Source: Candidatus Thorarchaeota archaeon (GTDB lineage: Archaea; Asgardarchaeota; Thorarchaeia; Thorarchaeales; Thorarchaeaceae). Taken from it: a stretch of 58,285 bases of DNA. The DNA is taken from contig RDOC01000008.1 of NCBI GenBank assembly GCA_011364985.1, positions 1-58,285 of the forward strand, in the 5' to 3' direction. Position 1 is the first letter of the stretch, and each line of letters begins with the position of its first letter. The notes under the pieces are model-generated. The model did not search any database and had not been told where the DNA came from. It saw nothing but the letters and a program-made list of their open reading frames with translations. This document shows positions 47,427 through 56,517 of this stretch, piece after piece. The position numbers were made by a program, and so were the translations under genes.

Positions 47427-50400
47427 CCCCCTTCTTCTCTAGGACTTCCTTCACTTCTTCTATTATCTCTCTCAAGTCATTCTCTCCAAGACCATAGGGT
47501 GAAAGAGATGCAGTCACTTCTGAGATCACTTGTTCAGAATAGATTGCTCCTGCATATTCAGTATCATGTCTTAATTTGAGTATATTCTGCAGGACAATCT
47601 CTTCTGTATCCTCACCAGTGTTAGATTCCAAGCTTACAATCACCCCATCATATTGACGACTATATTCAATCTTCTTGACTGAGAATGAAACACCATCATA
47701 CATCTCTGCAAGCACTCGTTCCCTCTCACGCATCATTTCCAGATGCTTCTCATGTGCCTCTCGAATCTTAGATTCTATTCTTTCAGGATCTCTCTCCTCA
47801 GCTAACAATGCCTCGTATAGTTGAGAGTATTCTTGAACTCTTGAGAAACGAAAACCCGCATCCACAAGCGGTACTACATCAAGTTCTACAGGATGCCAGA
47901 CTTCCTTCTTAGGATCATATAGCTCCTTACAGTCAGCAAGTAATCCCATTGCAAAGACGTCGAATGTGACATTCTCTAATTCCCTTAAGATATGATCCCT
48001 CGCAAGGTCTTTCAATTCTAAACGATAACTATCACCTTCTGGGTGTATCACAATTGTAATGCTGTTTTTTGTTATTGATCTAAGATATTCACTACAGGTC
48101 TTGGGATAATAGAACTCATCGGGATAGAATCTGCTTCGATGAACAAGAGGTCTTAAGAAGAAGAGTTCGTCGCCATAGTCTATATCTTGACTTCTATCCC
48201 ACATCAGAGCTTGTCCATTTAGAAGATATCCACTACTGAATCGGATATGATATTGCAGGAACCGAGTGACCTCGTCGGTCCTTGAGAACTCCAAGTATTC
48301 ATCCACCTTTTCTCCGAACAGATTCACCACGTAGGTCTCATTTTCACGGTTCACACTCAGTAGCACATTCACAGGAACTTGTTCCTTCTTGACCCCTGCG
48401 ATTCTCAAAAGCACTTCATCTACTGAATCGGGGATAGATGGGACTGTATTGGGAGGAGCAAGCAGGGGAGTTTCACTAAGTATAAGATATGGGACCACAT
48501 CATTGCGACCGCTGGACTCGCCATGCCTTTCCAGACGGAGGGACATCCATGTAATATCCTGATCCTCATCCATCAGAGGGATCCAGAGTACCTGCTCTCC
48601 CAGAATCTCTGTGGATATCAGAGGTGTTCTATTCGTTGACGAGAGTGCATCCTGAGCAAACTTCCTAATTCTCTGAGTCTTGATCTCACATTGATGATAC
48701 TTTGGACTTATGAGTGTATCACGCAATCCTTCGATAAGAGCTGTGAGGAATCCTTCCTCTTGGGGTATCAACAGCATTGCATTGAAAGTATATTCTGACT
48801 CTTCCCAGATGATTGCACCTGTCTGTCTTTGCTCCACCTCATGATCAGGAGTAGAATCCATTGGTACTGGGAAGGTCTCAACATGTGTTCTTAGACTGGA
48901 AATGATTGCTTGAAAACTATACACCCATCTTATCTTATCATCGTGATTTTTCATTCCTAGTTGGTAGAACATCCATTCAGCAATTGAGTTCCAGAGACGT
49001 TCAGCGACTGAGAGACCTCGACCTCCAAGGACTACCAAGACCGCTAGGAATAGGTTATTCCCATATAGATGAAGGACATCTGCATTTCTCTTGATTATCT
49101 CATCCATCACATCTCTGTTCTCCGTGTTCAACAGATCAACAAGTTGCATCCGAACTGGGGCAAGGTGCTTCCAGACTTTGGCAGCATTCTCCTCCTTGAG
49201 GATGAGTTCCTTGATCTTCTTCAATGATGCAAGAAAGAACTCTGGAGTCTTTACAGACGGATGTTCTCGTAAGATGGCAAACTGTGTGGCACAGAATCCC
49301 TCAATCTTCTTGCACTGTAGTCTTATTCCTTCTGGAACGAACTTTTGGTCTTTCAAGTATCTCGTGGCATATTGTATTCTTCGCAGTTCAGATTCCCTTG
49401 TCTCTAACGTGTCAATCAAGCTTCCAAGGAGTTCATTGACTACTGGTGGTGAGTTAGAGATATACTGTTCATCCTCATCGATGAAGAGTTGAGTGGGAGT
49501 TCTCTCATAGTCCCACCCTCTGGTGATCTCATCAGCATTGGTATATTGCGGTTCACCTCTCTTAGGGATTGGTGGAGGTCTCAAGACCTCTAGTTTCAAT
49601 CTATCACCAAGGGATGGACCATAATTCGAACCTACTTCATGAGGAACAGATTGCCATAAGACGTCTTCTTCTGCATGTTCTTCTGTGGATTCTTCATCGG
49701 TCTCTTCGTCGATTTCTTCATCAGGTTGACCTCCTCTATCTCGAAGGACACTCGGAATAAGAGAGAGGGCATTTGTCAATACTTCTGTATATGATTCCGC
49801 GGACAGTTTCCCAGTTGATGCATATATGCTTGAGAGACTCACATTCCGTCCATACATCCTCAAAGGTTCATCTGAGAATCTCTCCACTTCATCAAATGAG
49901 TACGTTCGCTTTCTCTCAGATAGACCTTTGAATTTCAACGTTAGTCCAGTTAACTGTGGAACATGAATAGGAACGTGCCATGGCTGTACTTTTACTGGAT
50001 AGTCCTGAATGATTATTCGGACATCTTCTTGTTGAGGGTATGTCCATCCAAGAGTCCAAGGACATGTTGGAACATTATAGAGTATTTCATCCAGATGAAA
50101 CCTGCGGGGTGAGTCATGACGAAGGGGTTTGATGCATTTATGCTGATAGAATCTATTCATCTTGGTGTGTGGGGTTTCACTATCTATCCAGATGATCTCA
50201 ATATCGGAAGGTGGTAGGGTCTCTAGAAGCTGGAGTTCAAGAGCACGCAAGATATTCTGCTGGTGCTTAGGTATCATCTGCTTGATCTCCACCCAACCAT
50301 CAAGAACTATGATTCGTTTTCCTTCTTTATCCCTAGGAATCAAGAAACGAAGATGTTGATCCAGTGTGTCAAGGGCATTTGTTCGATTATCGAATATCAT

Positions 50401-52491
50401 GGTGATGAATCCACTGAGGTTGATGAACTTGATATCTCGCAAAGTATTGCTCAGTTGGTCATGGATGTCTCTTGAAATCTTCTTCTCCTGGTATAACTCT
50501 CTGATGCCAAAACGCTTCTCCACAAGTTCCTGACATCTATAGTCACCAGTTAGGTCCAGCCAAATGGCATCAGTCGATTCTGTAGAACCCTCAATGCATT
50601 CTCGGATATGATGAAGTAAGTGCCAGCTGGTAGAGATTCTTGAAGCAGTCTTCCCAGATGAAGTTGAAGAATCAATGGGTATGTAAAGTGTCAGAGTTCT
50701 ATCATCACCTTCACGTTCTGCAAAGGGGTCCTCCTCAGGTAGCGTCAGGATATTTTCCATCTCGTCGAGAAGTTGAGCAGGTCCTTCAGTGGGTGCGATA
50801 AGTAGACATACACGCGGTACGTCACATCCTATGGAAAGAGGCTCAGGAGTTATGGAAACTGGTTCTTGATTGATAAGCTGTTGAAGAAGTCCTGTTGTTA
50901 GGTTCTCAAGAAGGAACTGAAATGCAGGAAATACATCAGCAGGTAGCTGTTCTGTATCCAGTACAATAATACCCTTCCAGAGAGAACTTGGAGGACTTGG
51001 GTCATGCGGAGCAACTTGTTTGTATTCATTCAACAACTCGTTGCTGTATTCGGTTAATTGAGCAAATGCGGAAGCATCTGGTCTAGAGGTGACAATGGAG
51101 TTCCACTCGTCCAAACTCAATGCACGTTTCCAGGTGTAGAATGCTGGAGTGACTGTCTTTGAGCGTTTTCTCTTGATGTTCATTCCGAAGAGGTTGAAGT
51201 TGAATCCAGTCTTCGTCTTTATCTCAAGGACCATCACAGGAGTCCACAATATCCGTTTAGCGACCATGCGTCTGATGAACACTGTCAGGTCTACCTTACC
51301 AGAGTATCTTGCCACTGGAAGTTCAGCAACGATCAAGATTGACGAAGGTTCATCAAGCATCCTGTCTCCTGAACAAACGACCTGTTTCAATGACACGGGA
51401 TGATGAAGGTCAGACATGAGTATTCTGTGCCACTGATTTCCCTCTCGACTATTCATACCTTGGACCATGTCGATAAGCTTCTCTATGTCCCGTACCACAA
51501 TGTCCTCTGAATCGATGTGGTCTAATAGATTCTGTAAAGCCTCCTTTTCCTGTTGGTCGTTTATCTTCTTCAAAGCAATCATTGCTTTTTCTCTAACAAG
51601 TTCAATGGTTGGTTCGAGGATGACCTCATTCCTGTGAGAGACCCGTTTTCTGACCTTTGAGCGCTTTCTATAGAGAGTACGGATCTCCACTACAATTTTT
51701 CTGAGGACCTTGTCAGCATCAGGGTTGAAGTTATTCCTTCCCCTTCTTCCTCCAGTGTACACCCAATCTAAGAAGGGTTTGAGATCATGGATAAGGAGGC
51801 AGATGTAACGGTGAGCTTCGTTCATTGGAACATCGTAGATGAAACATTGACGGCACAGCTCTACGCAGTGAGCACGAATCATATCCACAAAGTCCAGCCC
51901 AGAGAGAGTCGGGTGTGATAGGAATACTCGGGGAAGTTTGCGTTTCCGTTCATATCCGAACTTGTAGTATGTCTTGGTTGCATTAGGATCTTCCTTACTC
52001 TCCCCCCTCTGTGAGGGTGTCAATATTATCTTACTACCGTCTGCGTACTCTCGTACCTCGAACTTCTCAGGTTCAGGAAAAGGATACAGAGTCATAGCAA
52101 GGTCTCTGAGTCGCGCACCTGCATAGTTCAGAAGAGAGTTCAAAGTGCCCACAGAACCTTCCAACCAACTATACACACGTTTTGTTTCCCTATTACCATA
52201 ACGTCGAGTGCTTGACCAAGTGCTCTTGAGAAATCGACATCTCATATTCGGTTCAGCATTCTGGATAGGAGTAAGGTCTGGATATCTTGGATTCTGTTCC
52301 TCAAATGCCGCTTTTGCCTTGACCCACATCCTCTCTATACTGTTGTAGTATCTCCGAGTCTTCTTATTCGTCCGGTTCCGTGCAAGACGAATCAATGCCA
52401 CTAGACCCATGTAGATTGAATTGCTAAGGACTGTATTGGGGTCTGTGGTCATCCTCTTGCGGGTTTTCATTGTTATAACAAGTGGTTCCAT
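47404..52491 (-). CDS. Giant element-encoded protein with PD-(D/E)xK-like nuclease and RecA/KaiC-like P-loop regions
   Basis: I do not recognise the 1695-residue family as a whole. Residues about 400-425 hold GKVDLTVFIRR and VMVLEIKTKTG, matching the D...ExK core of RecB/Cas4-type nucleases (D401, E423, K425). Then SSTSSGKTA (K614, Walker A with S for the first G), IWLDLTGDYR and RIIVLDGW (D731) resemble a divergent Rad51/KaiC ATPase. The N-terminus is basic, an acidic linker lies near 915-940 (DEEIDEETDEESTEEHAEED), and the last about 700 residues are unassigned. No ribosome site precedes ATG 52491; Met8 is an alternative. It lies between tnpA and tnpB and shares a promoter region with tnpB. 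It may steer, process or protect the element, or defend the host. Confidence 0.7.
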   Translation of the reverse strand: MEPLVITMKTRKRMTTDPNTVLSNSIYMGLVALIRLARNRTNKKTRRYYNSIERMWVKAKAAFEEQNPRYPDLTPIQNAEPNMRCRFLKSTWSSTRRYGNRETKRVYSWLEGSVGTLNSLLNYAGARLRDLAMTLYPFPEPEKFEVREYADGSKIILTPSQRGESKEDPNATKTYYKFGYERKRKLPRVFLSHPTLSGLDFVDMIRAHCVELCRQCFIYDVPMNEAHRYICLLIHDLKPFLDWVYTGGRRGRNNFNPDADKVLRKIVVEIRTLYRKRSKVRKRVSHRNEVILEPTIELVREKAMIALKKINDQQEKEALQNLLDHIDSEDIVVRDIEKLIDMVQGMNSREGNQWHRILMSDLHHPVSLKQVVCSGDRMLDEPSSILIVAELPVARYSGKVDLTVFIRRMVAKRILWTPVMVLEIKTKTGFNFNLFGMNIKRKRSKTVTPAFYTWKRALSLDEWNSIVTSRPDASAFAQLTEYSNELLNEYKQVAPHDPSPPSSLWKGIIVLDTEQLPADVFPAFQFLLENLTTGLLQQLINQEPVSITPEPLSIGCDVPRVCLLIAPTEGPAQLLDEMENILTLPEEDPFAEREGDDRTLTLYIPIDSSTSSGKTASRISTSWHLLHHIRECIEGSTESTDAIWLDLTGDYRCQELVEKRFGIRELYQEKKISRDIHDQLSNTLRDIKFINLSGFITMIFDNRTNALDTLDQHLRFLIPRDKEGKRIIVLDGWVEIKQMIPKHQQNILRALELQLLETLPPSDIEIIWIDSETPHTKMNRFYQHKCIKPLRHDSPRRFHLDEILYNVPTCPWTLGWTYPQQEDVRIIIQDYPVKVQPWHVPIHVPQLTGLTLKFKGLSERKRTYSFDEVERFSDEPLRMYGRNVSLSSIYASTGKLSAESYTEVLTNALSLIPSVLRDRGGQPDEEIDEETDEESTEEHAEEDVLWQSVPHEVGSNYGPSLGDRLKLEVLRPPPIPKRGEPQYTNADEITRGWDYERTPTQLFIDEDEQYISNSPPVVNELLGSLIDTLETRESELRRIQYATRYLKDQKFVPEGIRLQCKKIEGFCATQFAILREHPSVKTPEFFLASLKKIKELILKEENAAKVWKHLAPVRMQLVDLLNTENRDVMDEIIKRNADVLHLYGNNLFLAVLVVLGGRGLSVAERLWNSIAEWMFYQLGMKNHDDKIRWVYSFQAIISSLRTHVETFPVPMDSTPDHEVEQRQTGAIIWEESEYTFNAMLLIPQEEGFLTALIEGLRDTLISPKYHQCEIKTQRIRKFAQDALSSTNRTPLISTEILGEQVLWIPLMDEDQDITWMSLRLERHGESSGRNDVVPYLILSETPLLAPPNTVPSIPDSVDEVLLRIAGVKKEQVPVNVLLSVNRENETYVVNLFGEKVDEYLEFSRTDEVTRFLQYHIRFSSGYLLNGQALMWDRSQDIDYGDELFFLRPLVHRSRFYPDEFYYPKTCSEYLRSITKNSITIVIHPEGDSYRLELKDLARDHILRELENVTFDVFAMGLLADCKELYDPKKEVWHPVELDVVPLVDAGFRFSRVQEYSQLYEALLAEERDPERIESKIREAHEKHLEMMRERERVLAEMYDGVSFSVKKIEYSRQYDGVIVSLESNTGEDTEEIVLQNILKLRHDTEYAGAIYSEQVISEVTASLSPYGLGENDLREIIEEVKEVLEKKGVKFFEEG

Positions 52492-52665
52492 ACTAAAATA
52501 TTTATCCTATTCGTTGGCAAAACAAAACCATTTATTTTATAAATAAAGCACTATTATGCCTTTATTTTTAGTTTTAACCAATAATAGGAACAAATTTTGA
52601 TAAACTTAAATATAATTCAGGAGAATATATAGTATATCACTCGATTAGAGAGAGGTGTAAGATTG
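52492..52665. promoter_or_regulatory. AT-rich divergent promoter between the giant ORF and tnpB
   Basis: The 174 bp are strongly AT-rich. TTTTATAAATAA near 52535-52546 would serve the minus-strand giant gene, about 45-55 bp from its start. TTAAATATA at 52606-52614 would serve tnpB, about 55 bp upstream. GAGAGGTG at 52649-52656 is the tnpB ribosome site. The shared region would allow the two proteins to be expressed together. Confidence 0.55.
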
Positions 52666-54828
52666 ATGACGAAGAAAGTCCGGCGCCATTCCCGGAAGCA
52701 GATGAAGACTAGTGATAGTGGTCAGACGCAAAAGACAATGGATGGCAAACTTAAATATGATTCATCAAAAACACACCAAACGACTGGATTGAAGTATCTC
52801 ACTGAATCATTCATCCTCTGTTCATTGAATAGGGAAGTGAATAAGAAGGGAAAGGGAAGAAAACCTGACCCTCGATATAGAAGAAGCAATCCAGAAATAG
52901 TGAAGCAACAAATCCAGACAGTGACCGGACGAAAGGTCATTGATTCCGACCTCTCTTTGATTGGGATGTATTTCGAAAAGTATGTTGAAATGGTTAACCT
53001 TGTTCTTGAAAGAGTCTACTCAGGTGAGCAACGGGTAGAGTTTCTCGGTGATGAGTTGAACTCCTATCGAGGACAGGGATATACTCTGTTGAAGAAGGAG
53101 AATTACCTTTCCTACAAGGACAACAAAGACATACAGGCTCAGTGCTTTGAGCGGATGTACAGGAATGTCCTTGAACAAGCAGCCAGGATTATCTACTCTG
53201 ACTGGATGCGAAGACAGCTCATGAAGAGTGCGATAGAGTATGTCTCTGAGAATAGACCTTCTCTGATCTCACTATTGAAGAACAAGTATATTCCTTTTAG
53301 AATGATCAAGGAAGTCAGAGCTAAGTGTGAGAGTATAAAGGACAATGGTACTGGTTACTACTACACAGTCTCTGTTCTGAAACAACTAAGGAAGAGTCTG
53401 GATGAGTATATCCTCTCTGAACGAGGAGAACCACTTGGTTTCAGAGGTTATCAAAGAAAGAGAGTAAGGAAGTATATCAAAGATAAGACTGAATCTGTTG
53501 CAGTATTGGCTTTGGTTGATGTGCTTCTTCATGAATTTGAAACTAACGGTTATCCTTTCTCAACACCTAAGATGCAGTCCTATGCACAGGACTTCTCTGC
53601 TAGTACTGAGAACAGTCCAGGACAGGGTTACTGGTATTCATTGGACAAGGAAAAGGACAATGAGGTCATATTTTTCCTCAAACTTCCCGAGCCTATCATT
53701 GGCAAGGAAGCTGAGGGGTCTCCATTCAGAACTAAAACAATCTGCTTCAGGTATCTTGATTGGATGCCTCGAGCTGCTGCAAAGGACCGAGTAAAGGCTG
53801 CTACTGCTGAGAAAGAATGTAAGTACTATCGAGCTAAGAAGCTGAGATTCAGAGCTCGAAAGTACGAGGATATGCACCAACAGCTATTGAATACCACCGA
53901 ACTACAACATGCTACGTACCAACTAACTCGACTCAAAAACAGAAAGGAGAAAGATCTCAATAGGATAAAGGAGCTTCAAGAGAGGATATCAACTCTAAGG
54001 AAAGAGCGAAGGTGTGCACCACCAAAACTTCTTCTTAGAGATAACAGAGTGACATTACAGATACCATTCCAGCCACCCACGAGAGAGATGGTGGATGAGG
54101 AACTTGGACCACGGACCTATAGAAGGAGAGCCGGAGCTGACCGTGGAGTCCGAGTACCCATCGTACTTTCCACTCGTGATGGTAACGGAGGATTTGTAGA
54201 CGAAATGGTCCCCTTTGACCATCTCATTTCAAAGAGGGACTTTCTACGAGGACAGACCCGCAAACTCACTTCTCAAGTGAGAAGGATGCAGATTAACTGG
54301 GAACGAAAACATACTAAGAAGAGCTATCCCCGTCACTTCCTTAAGAAGGACCGACACCTCTCCGCGATATGGAGGAAGGTCCGTAGACTGGACACAGAGA
54401 TTGCCCGACAAGTGGCTAGTCAGACTGTCTGGTTCTGTGAAGAGTATGGAGTTAGAACTCTGTACTTTGAGAACCTGAAGAACTACTCTACCCCAGCTGG
54501 TTGGGGTACGTTGTCTTGGAGATTGAGTTCAAATCTCTGGTCAAAGGTATTTGATACAGTAGTCTACATGCGTCAGAGTCTTGGACATAAGAGAGGAGGA
54601 GTATGGACGGTCAGTCCCGCATGGACCTCTCAGAAGTGTCATGTCTGCGGAGAAAAAGGCATACGCGTGGAGTCAAAGGGCTCTACTGACGAGAAGAAGG
54701 GAGGTGCATACTTCTACTGTGAGAGCTGTGGGTGTTCCCTCCATGCGGATGTCAATGCCGCACGAAATATTATTGAGGTTCATACATCACGACCCAGAGT
54801 CGTTGCTGGGCAGATGACCTTGACATAA
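52666..54828 (+). CDS. tnpB: Large TnpB-family RNA-guided nuclease (Cas12-sized)
   Basis: The C-terminal third is a standard TnpB nuclease: RuvC-I Asp in GADRGVR (D492), RuvC-II Glu in LYFENLKNY (E602), zinc finger C658/C661 (CHVC) and C685/C688 (CESC), and RuvC-III Asp in HADVNAARN (D695). All three acids are intact. Ordinary TnpB proteins have about 380-450 residues; here about 490 residues precede RuvC-I, with a long coiled-coil-like stretch (LTRLKNRKEKDLNRIKELQE) before it. The start is ATG 52666 (TTG 52663 is directly upstream). The stop lies about 30 bp from the element's right border, as is usual for TnpB units whose 3' end also encodes the guide RNA. Confidence 0.93.
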   Translation: MTKKVRRHSRKQMKTSDSGQTQKTMDGKLKYDSSKTHQTTGLKYLTESFILCSLNREVNKKGKGRKPDPRYRRSNPEIVKQQIQTVTGRKVIDSDLSLIGMYFEKYVEMVNLVLERVYSGEQRVEFLGDELNSYRGQGYTLLKKENYLSYKDNKDIQAQCFERMYRNVLEQAARIIYSDWMRRQLMKSAIEYVSENRPSLISLLKNKYIPFRMIKEVRAKCESIKDNGTGYYYTVSVLKQLRKSLDEYILSERGEPLGFRGYQRKRVRKYIKDKTESVAVLALVDVLLHEFETNGYPFSTPKMQSYAQDFSASTENSPGQGYWYSLDKEKDNEVIFFLKLPEPIIGKEAEGSPFRTKTICFRYLDWMPRAAAKDRVKAATAEKECKYYRAKKLRFRARKYEDMHQQLLNTTELQHATYQLTRLKNRKEKDLNRIKELQERISTLRKERRCAPPKLLLRDNRVTLQIPFQPPTREMVDEELGPRTYRRRAGADRGVRVPIVLSTRDGNGGFVDEMVPFDHLISKRDFLRGQTRKLTSQVRRMQINWERKHTKKSYPRHFLKKDRHLSAIWRKVRRLDTEIARQVASQTVWFCEEYGVRTLYFENLKNYSTPAGWGTLSWRLSSNLWSKVFDTVVYMRQSLGHKRGGVWTVSPAWTSQKCHVCGEKGIRVESKGSTDEKKGGAYFYCESCGCSLHADVNAARNIIEVHTSRPRVVAGQMTLT

Positions 54829-54845
54829 TGTCTAGGTTTGTCTAG
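54827..54845. repeat. Right subterminal inverted repeat of the element
   Basis: AATGTCTAGGTTTGTCTAG begins within the tnpB stop codon and ends 12 bp before the GG core. It is the 17/19 partner of 46760-46778. Within it TGTCTAG occurs twice, 10 bp apart, which is one helical turn. Confidence 0.75.
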
Positions 54846-54860
54846 AAAACAATCAACGGT

Positions 54861-56051
54861 TACTACATTGAAATCACCCTGCCATATGGGAGTACAGAGG
54901 CTGAACTAACTCTTTCAAAATCGGTCAATGACGTTTGGACTTTACTAGGCACGTACATTTTTCCAGATAACGCGCCAGGATGGTGGCATTTCGACATTGT
55001 ACGGGATGAAAGCGGAACCATCTCTGTTTCTCTAAACGGCATACTCAGAGTGGAAGCCATAGACACCACCTATGATGTGTCTGATTACTTCTATCTTCAA
55101 GGCTTTAACACTCAAGGTATCGACAACATCATCGTAGACGCCACGAGTCCTGGGGGAGGAATCACTCGATTGACCCAGAGCTCTACTGACCTCTCTGTTG
55201 GTGACACGTATATGGATACTAATGGTCATCTCTGGGTATCTTGGACAGATTGGAGTAACTTGAATTCAATGATCTCGGATTCCAATACAATAAGCCTTCT
55301 TCCGGCTGCGATAAACATGTCGCCAGAGAATGATGGCTTTGATAATGACCAGGCCTCCTGTATTCTTCGTGACCAAAATGGTACACTATGGTTAGTGTAT
55401 AGTGTCGGAATATCCACATATTCAGAATCTGTGTACATTCGCAGCTATACCTCTGGAGTTCTTGGAGAGCGGCATCAAGTGGCCCAAATAGCTGGGACAA
55501 ACCGAGAGGCTGACTTGGTACAGCATTCTGATGGGAGCTACTCATTGTTCTTCTCCGCATCGGATAGTATTTACTCAGCCTCTAGTTGGCATGGGTTCAT
55601 CACGCATTCGGATGATCTCATATCTTGGACGACGCCCACCCAAGTAACGACAACATGGGGTCGGCTGACCAGAATGACACTCGACAACGAAGACAATCTC
55701 TATGCATTAATAGATAATAATGATCAGGGATTGAAAATCAGCAAATCTGAGGATGGCATAACTTGGAGCTCACCAATCACTTTGACTTCTGGACATTATG
55801 GGGACATCTACTATAGTGCTAGTCTAGGAAAACTATTTGTCGCATATTTCAATCCAGCAGATAACAATATCTGGATCAGAGATACGACTGATGGGATTAC
55901 TTGGTCTACACCTTGGCTCGCCGTTGATAGGACTGCCTCCTCAGCCACAGAATGTAGGATATGCGAGGATGACCAAGGCCGGTTATTGGTGACCTATATG
56001 GACAATGTTGGTGGGCATAATGATCTCTTCATTATCAGTATCTCTGTTTAG
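54861..56051 (+). pseudogene. 3' part of the interrupted secreted LamG/sialidase-like protein
   Basis: The frame opens at YYIEITLPYG, the continuation of the LamG-like domain begun at 46359, and continues through a series of sialidase/BNR-like strands (LWVSWTDWSN, LWLVYSVG, LISWTTPTQV, GITWSSPITL, GITWSTPWL), which are typical of a beta-propeller that binds or cleaves glycans. Without the upstream half it has no start or signal peptide. It ends at a TAG (56049) just before a Thr-rich stalk and membrane anchor, which lie in another frame. Confidence 0.8.
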
Positions 56052-56064
56052 CAGTAGTACTTAA

Positions 56065-56199
56065 TCGATCACAACCTCTACAACTTCAACCACAACAACA
56101 TCTACAGGGCCTCTATCTAACTCACTCTTCTCATTCCTTATACCTGGGTTAGGAGCTGCTCTCGTAGTAGTTGCAGCATTAATTATCTTCTTACGATGA
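56065..56199 (+). pseudogene. Detached C-terminal stalk and membrane anchor of the interrupted gene
   Basis: In the +1 frame relative to the preceding part, this stretch encodes TTSTTSTTTTSTG, then a membrane helix and the tail FLR with a TGA at 56197. An in-frame TAA lies at 56062. The design matches the C-termini of other exported proteins here, so it was probably the last part of the interrupted protein. A frameshift and a stop have separated it. Confidence 0.6.
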
Positions 56200-56232
56200 A
56201 AAGGAGATAAGCAGACGGCTGCCTACCAATCT

Positions 56233-56517
56233 ATGAGTATAGTGCCAAGAGAATCTTCTGGAGGAGCCTCGCACACAGACACAGTAGAGAGTAAGGAACT
56301 AGTCTTGGGAGCTTTGAAGTCCTACCCACGTATGCGTATGAAGGAATTGTCCAAACTCCTTGACATGCCGGCGGAGAAAGTGTGTAGAATCACCTTGCGA
56401 CTCATTGCTACTGGTAGTGTAGTTGATGCTTTCGATAGAGCAATGGATGAGTTTATCCGGATGCGCCTCTTGTTGCCCCTTTGTAGTGTGGTTCTGCAAC
56501 AATCTATACGCAAATGA
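56233..56517 (+). CDS. Small winged-helix-like DNA-binding protein
   Basis: The 94-residue product has a helix-turn-helix segment (VLGALKSYPRMRMKELSKLLDMPAEKVCRITLRLIATGSV) typical of archaeal winged-helix regulators, but without other domains. The C-terminus (MRLLLPLCSVVLQQ) is hydrophobic. It starts at ATG 56233, 33 bp after the anchor remnant. The target is unknown. Confidence 0.55.
   Translation: MSIVPRESSGGASHTDTVESKELVLGALKSYPRMRMKELSKLLDMPAEKVCRITLRLIATGSVVDAFDRAMDEFIRMRLLLPLCSVVLQQSIRK

Larger units (their letters stand above)
46737..54860. mobile_element. IS607-like element, about 8.1 kb, carrying TnpA, a giant nuclease-ATPase protein and a Cas12-sized TnpB
   Basis: The element sits inside one gene whose two parts rejoin in frame if 46740-54860 is removed, with GGT present once at each border (46737-46739 and 54858-54860). 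A short GG core and lack of a longer target duplication are as expected for the serine recombinases of IS607. It contains tnpA (+), the 1695-residue ORF (-) and tnpB (+), with subterminal inverted repeats near both ends. An ordinary IS607 unit is about 2 kb, so the added gene makes it four times the usual size. Both the RuvC triad of TnpB and the recombinase serine are intact, so it may be active. Confidence 0.88.

Noticed and set aside
46737..54860. CRISPR-Cas locus reading of the tnpB region
   Set aside because: The RuvC protein has no repeat array, no cas1/cas2 and sits next to an IS607 recombinase with transposon ends, so it is a transposon TnpB and not a Cas12 locus.
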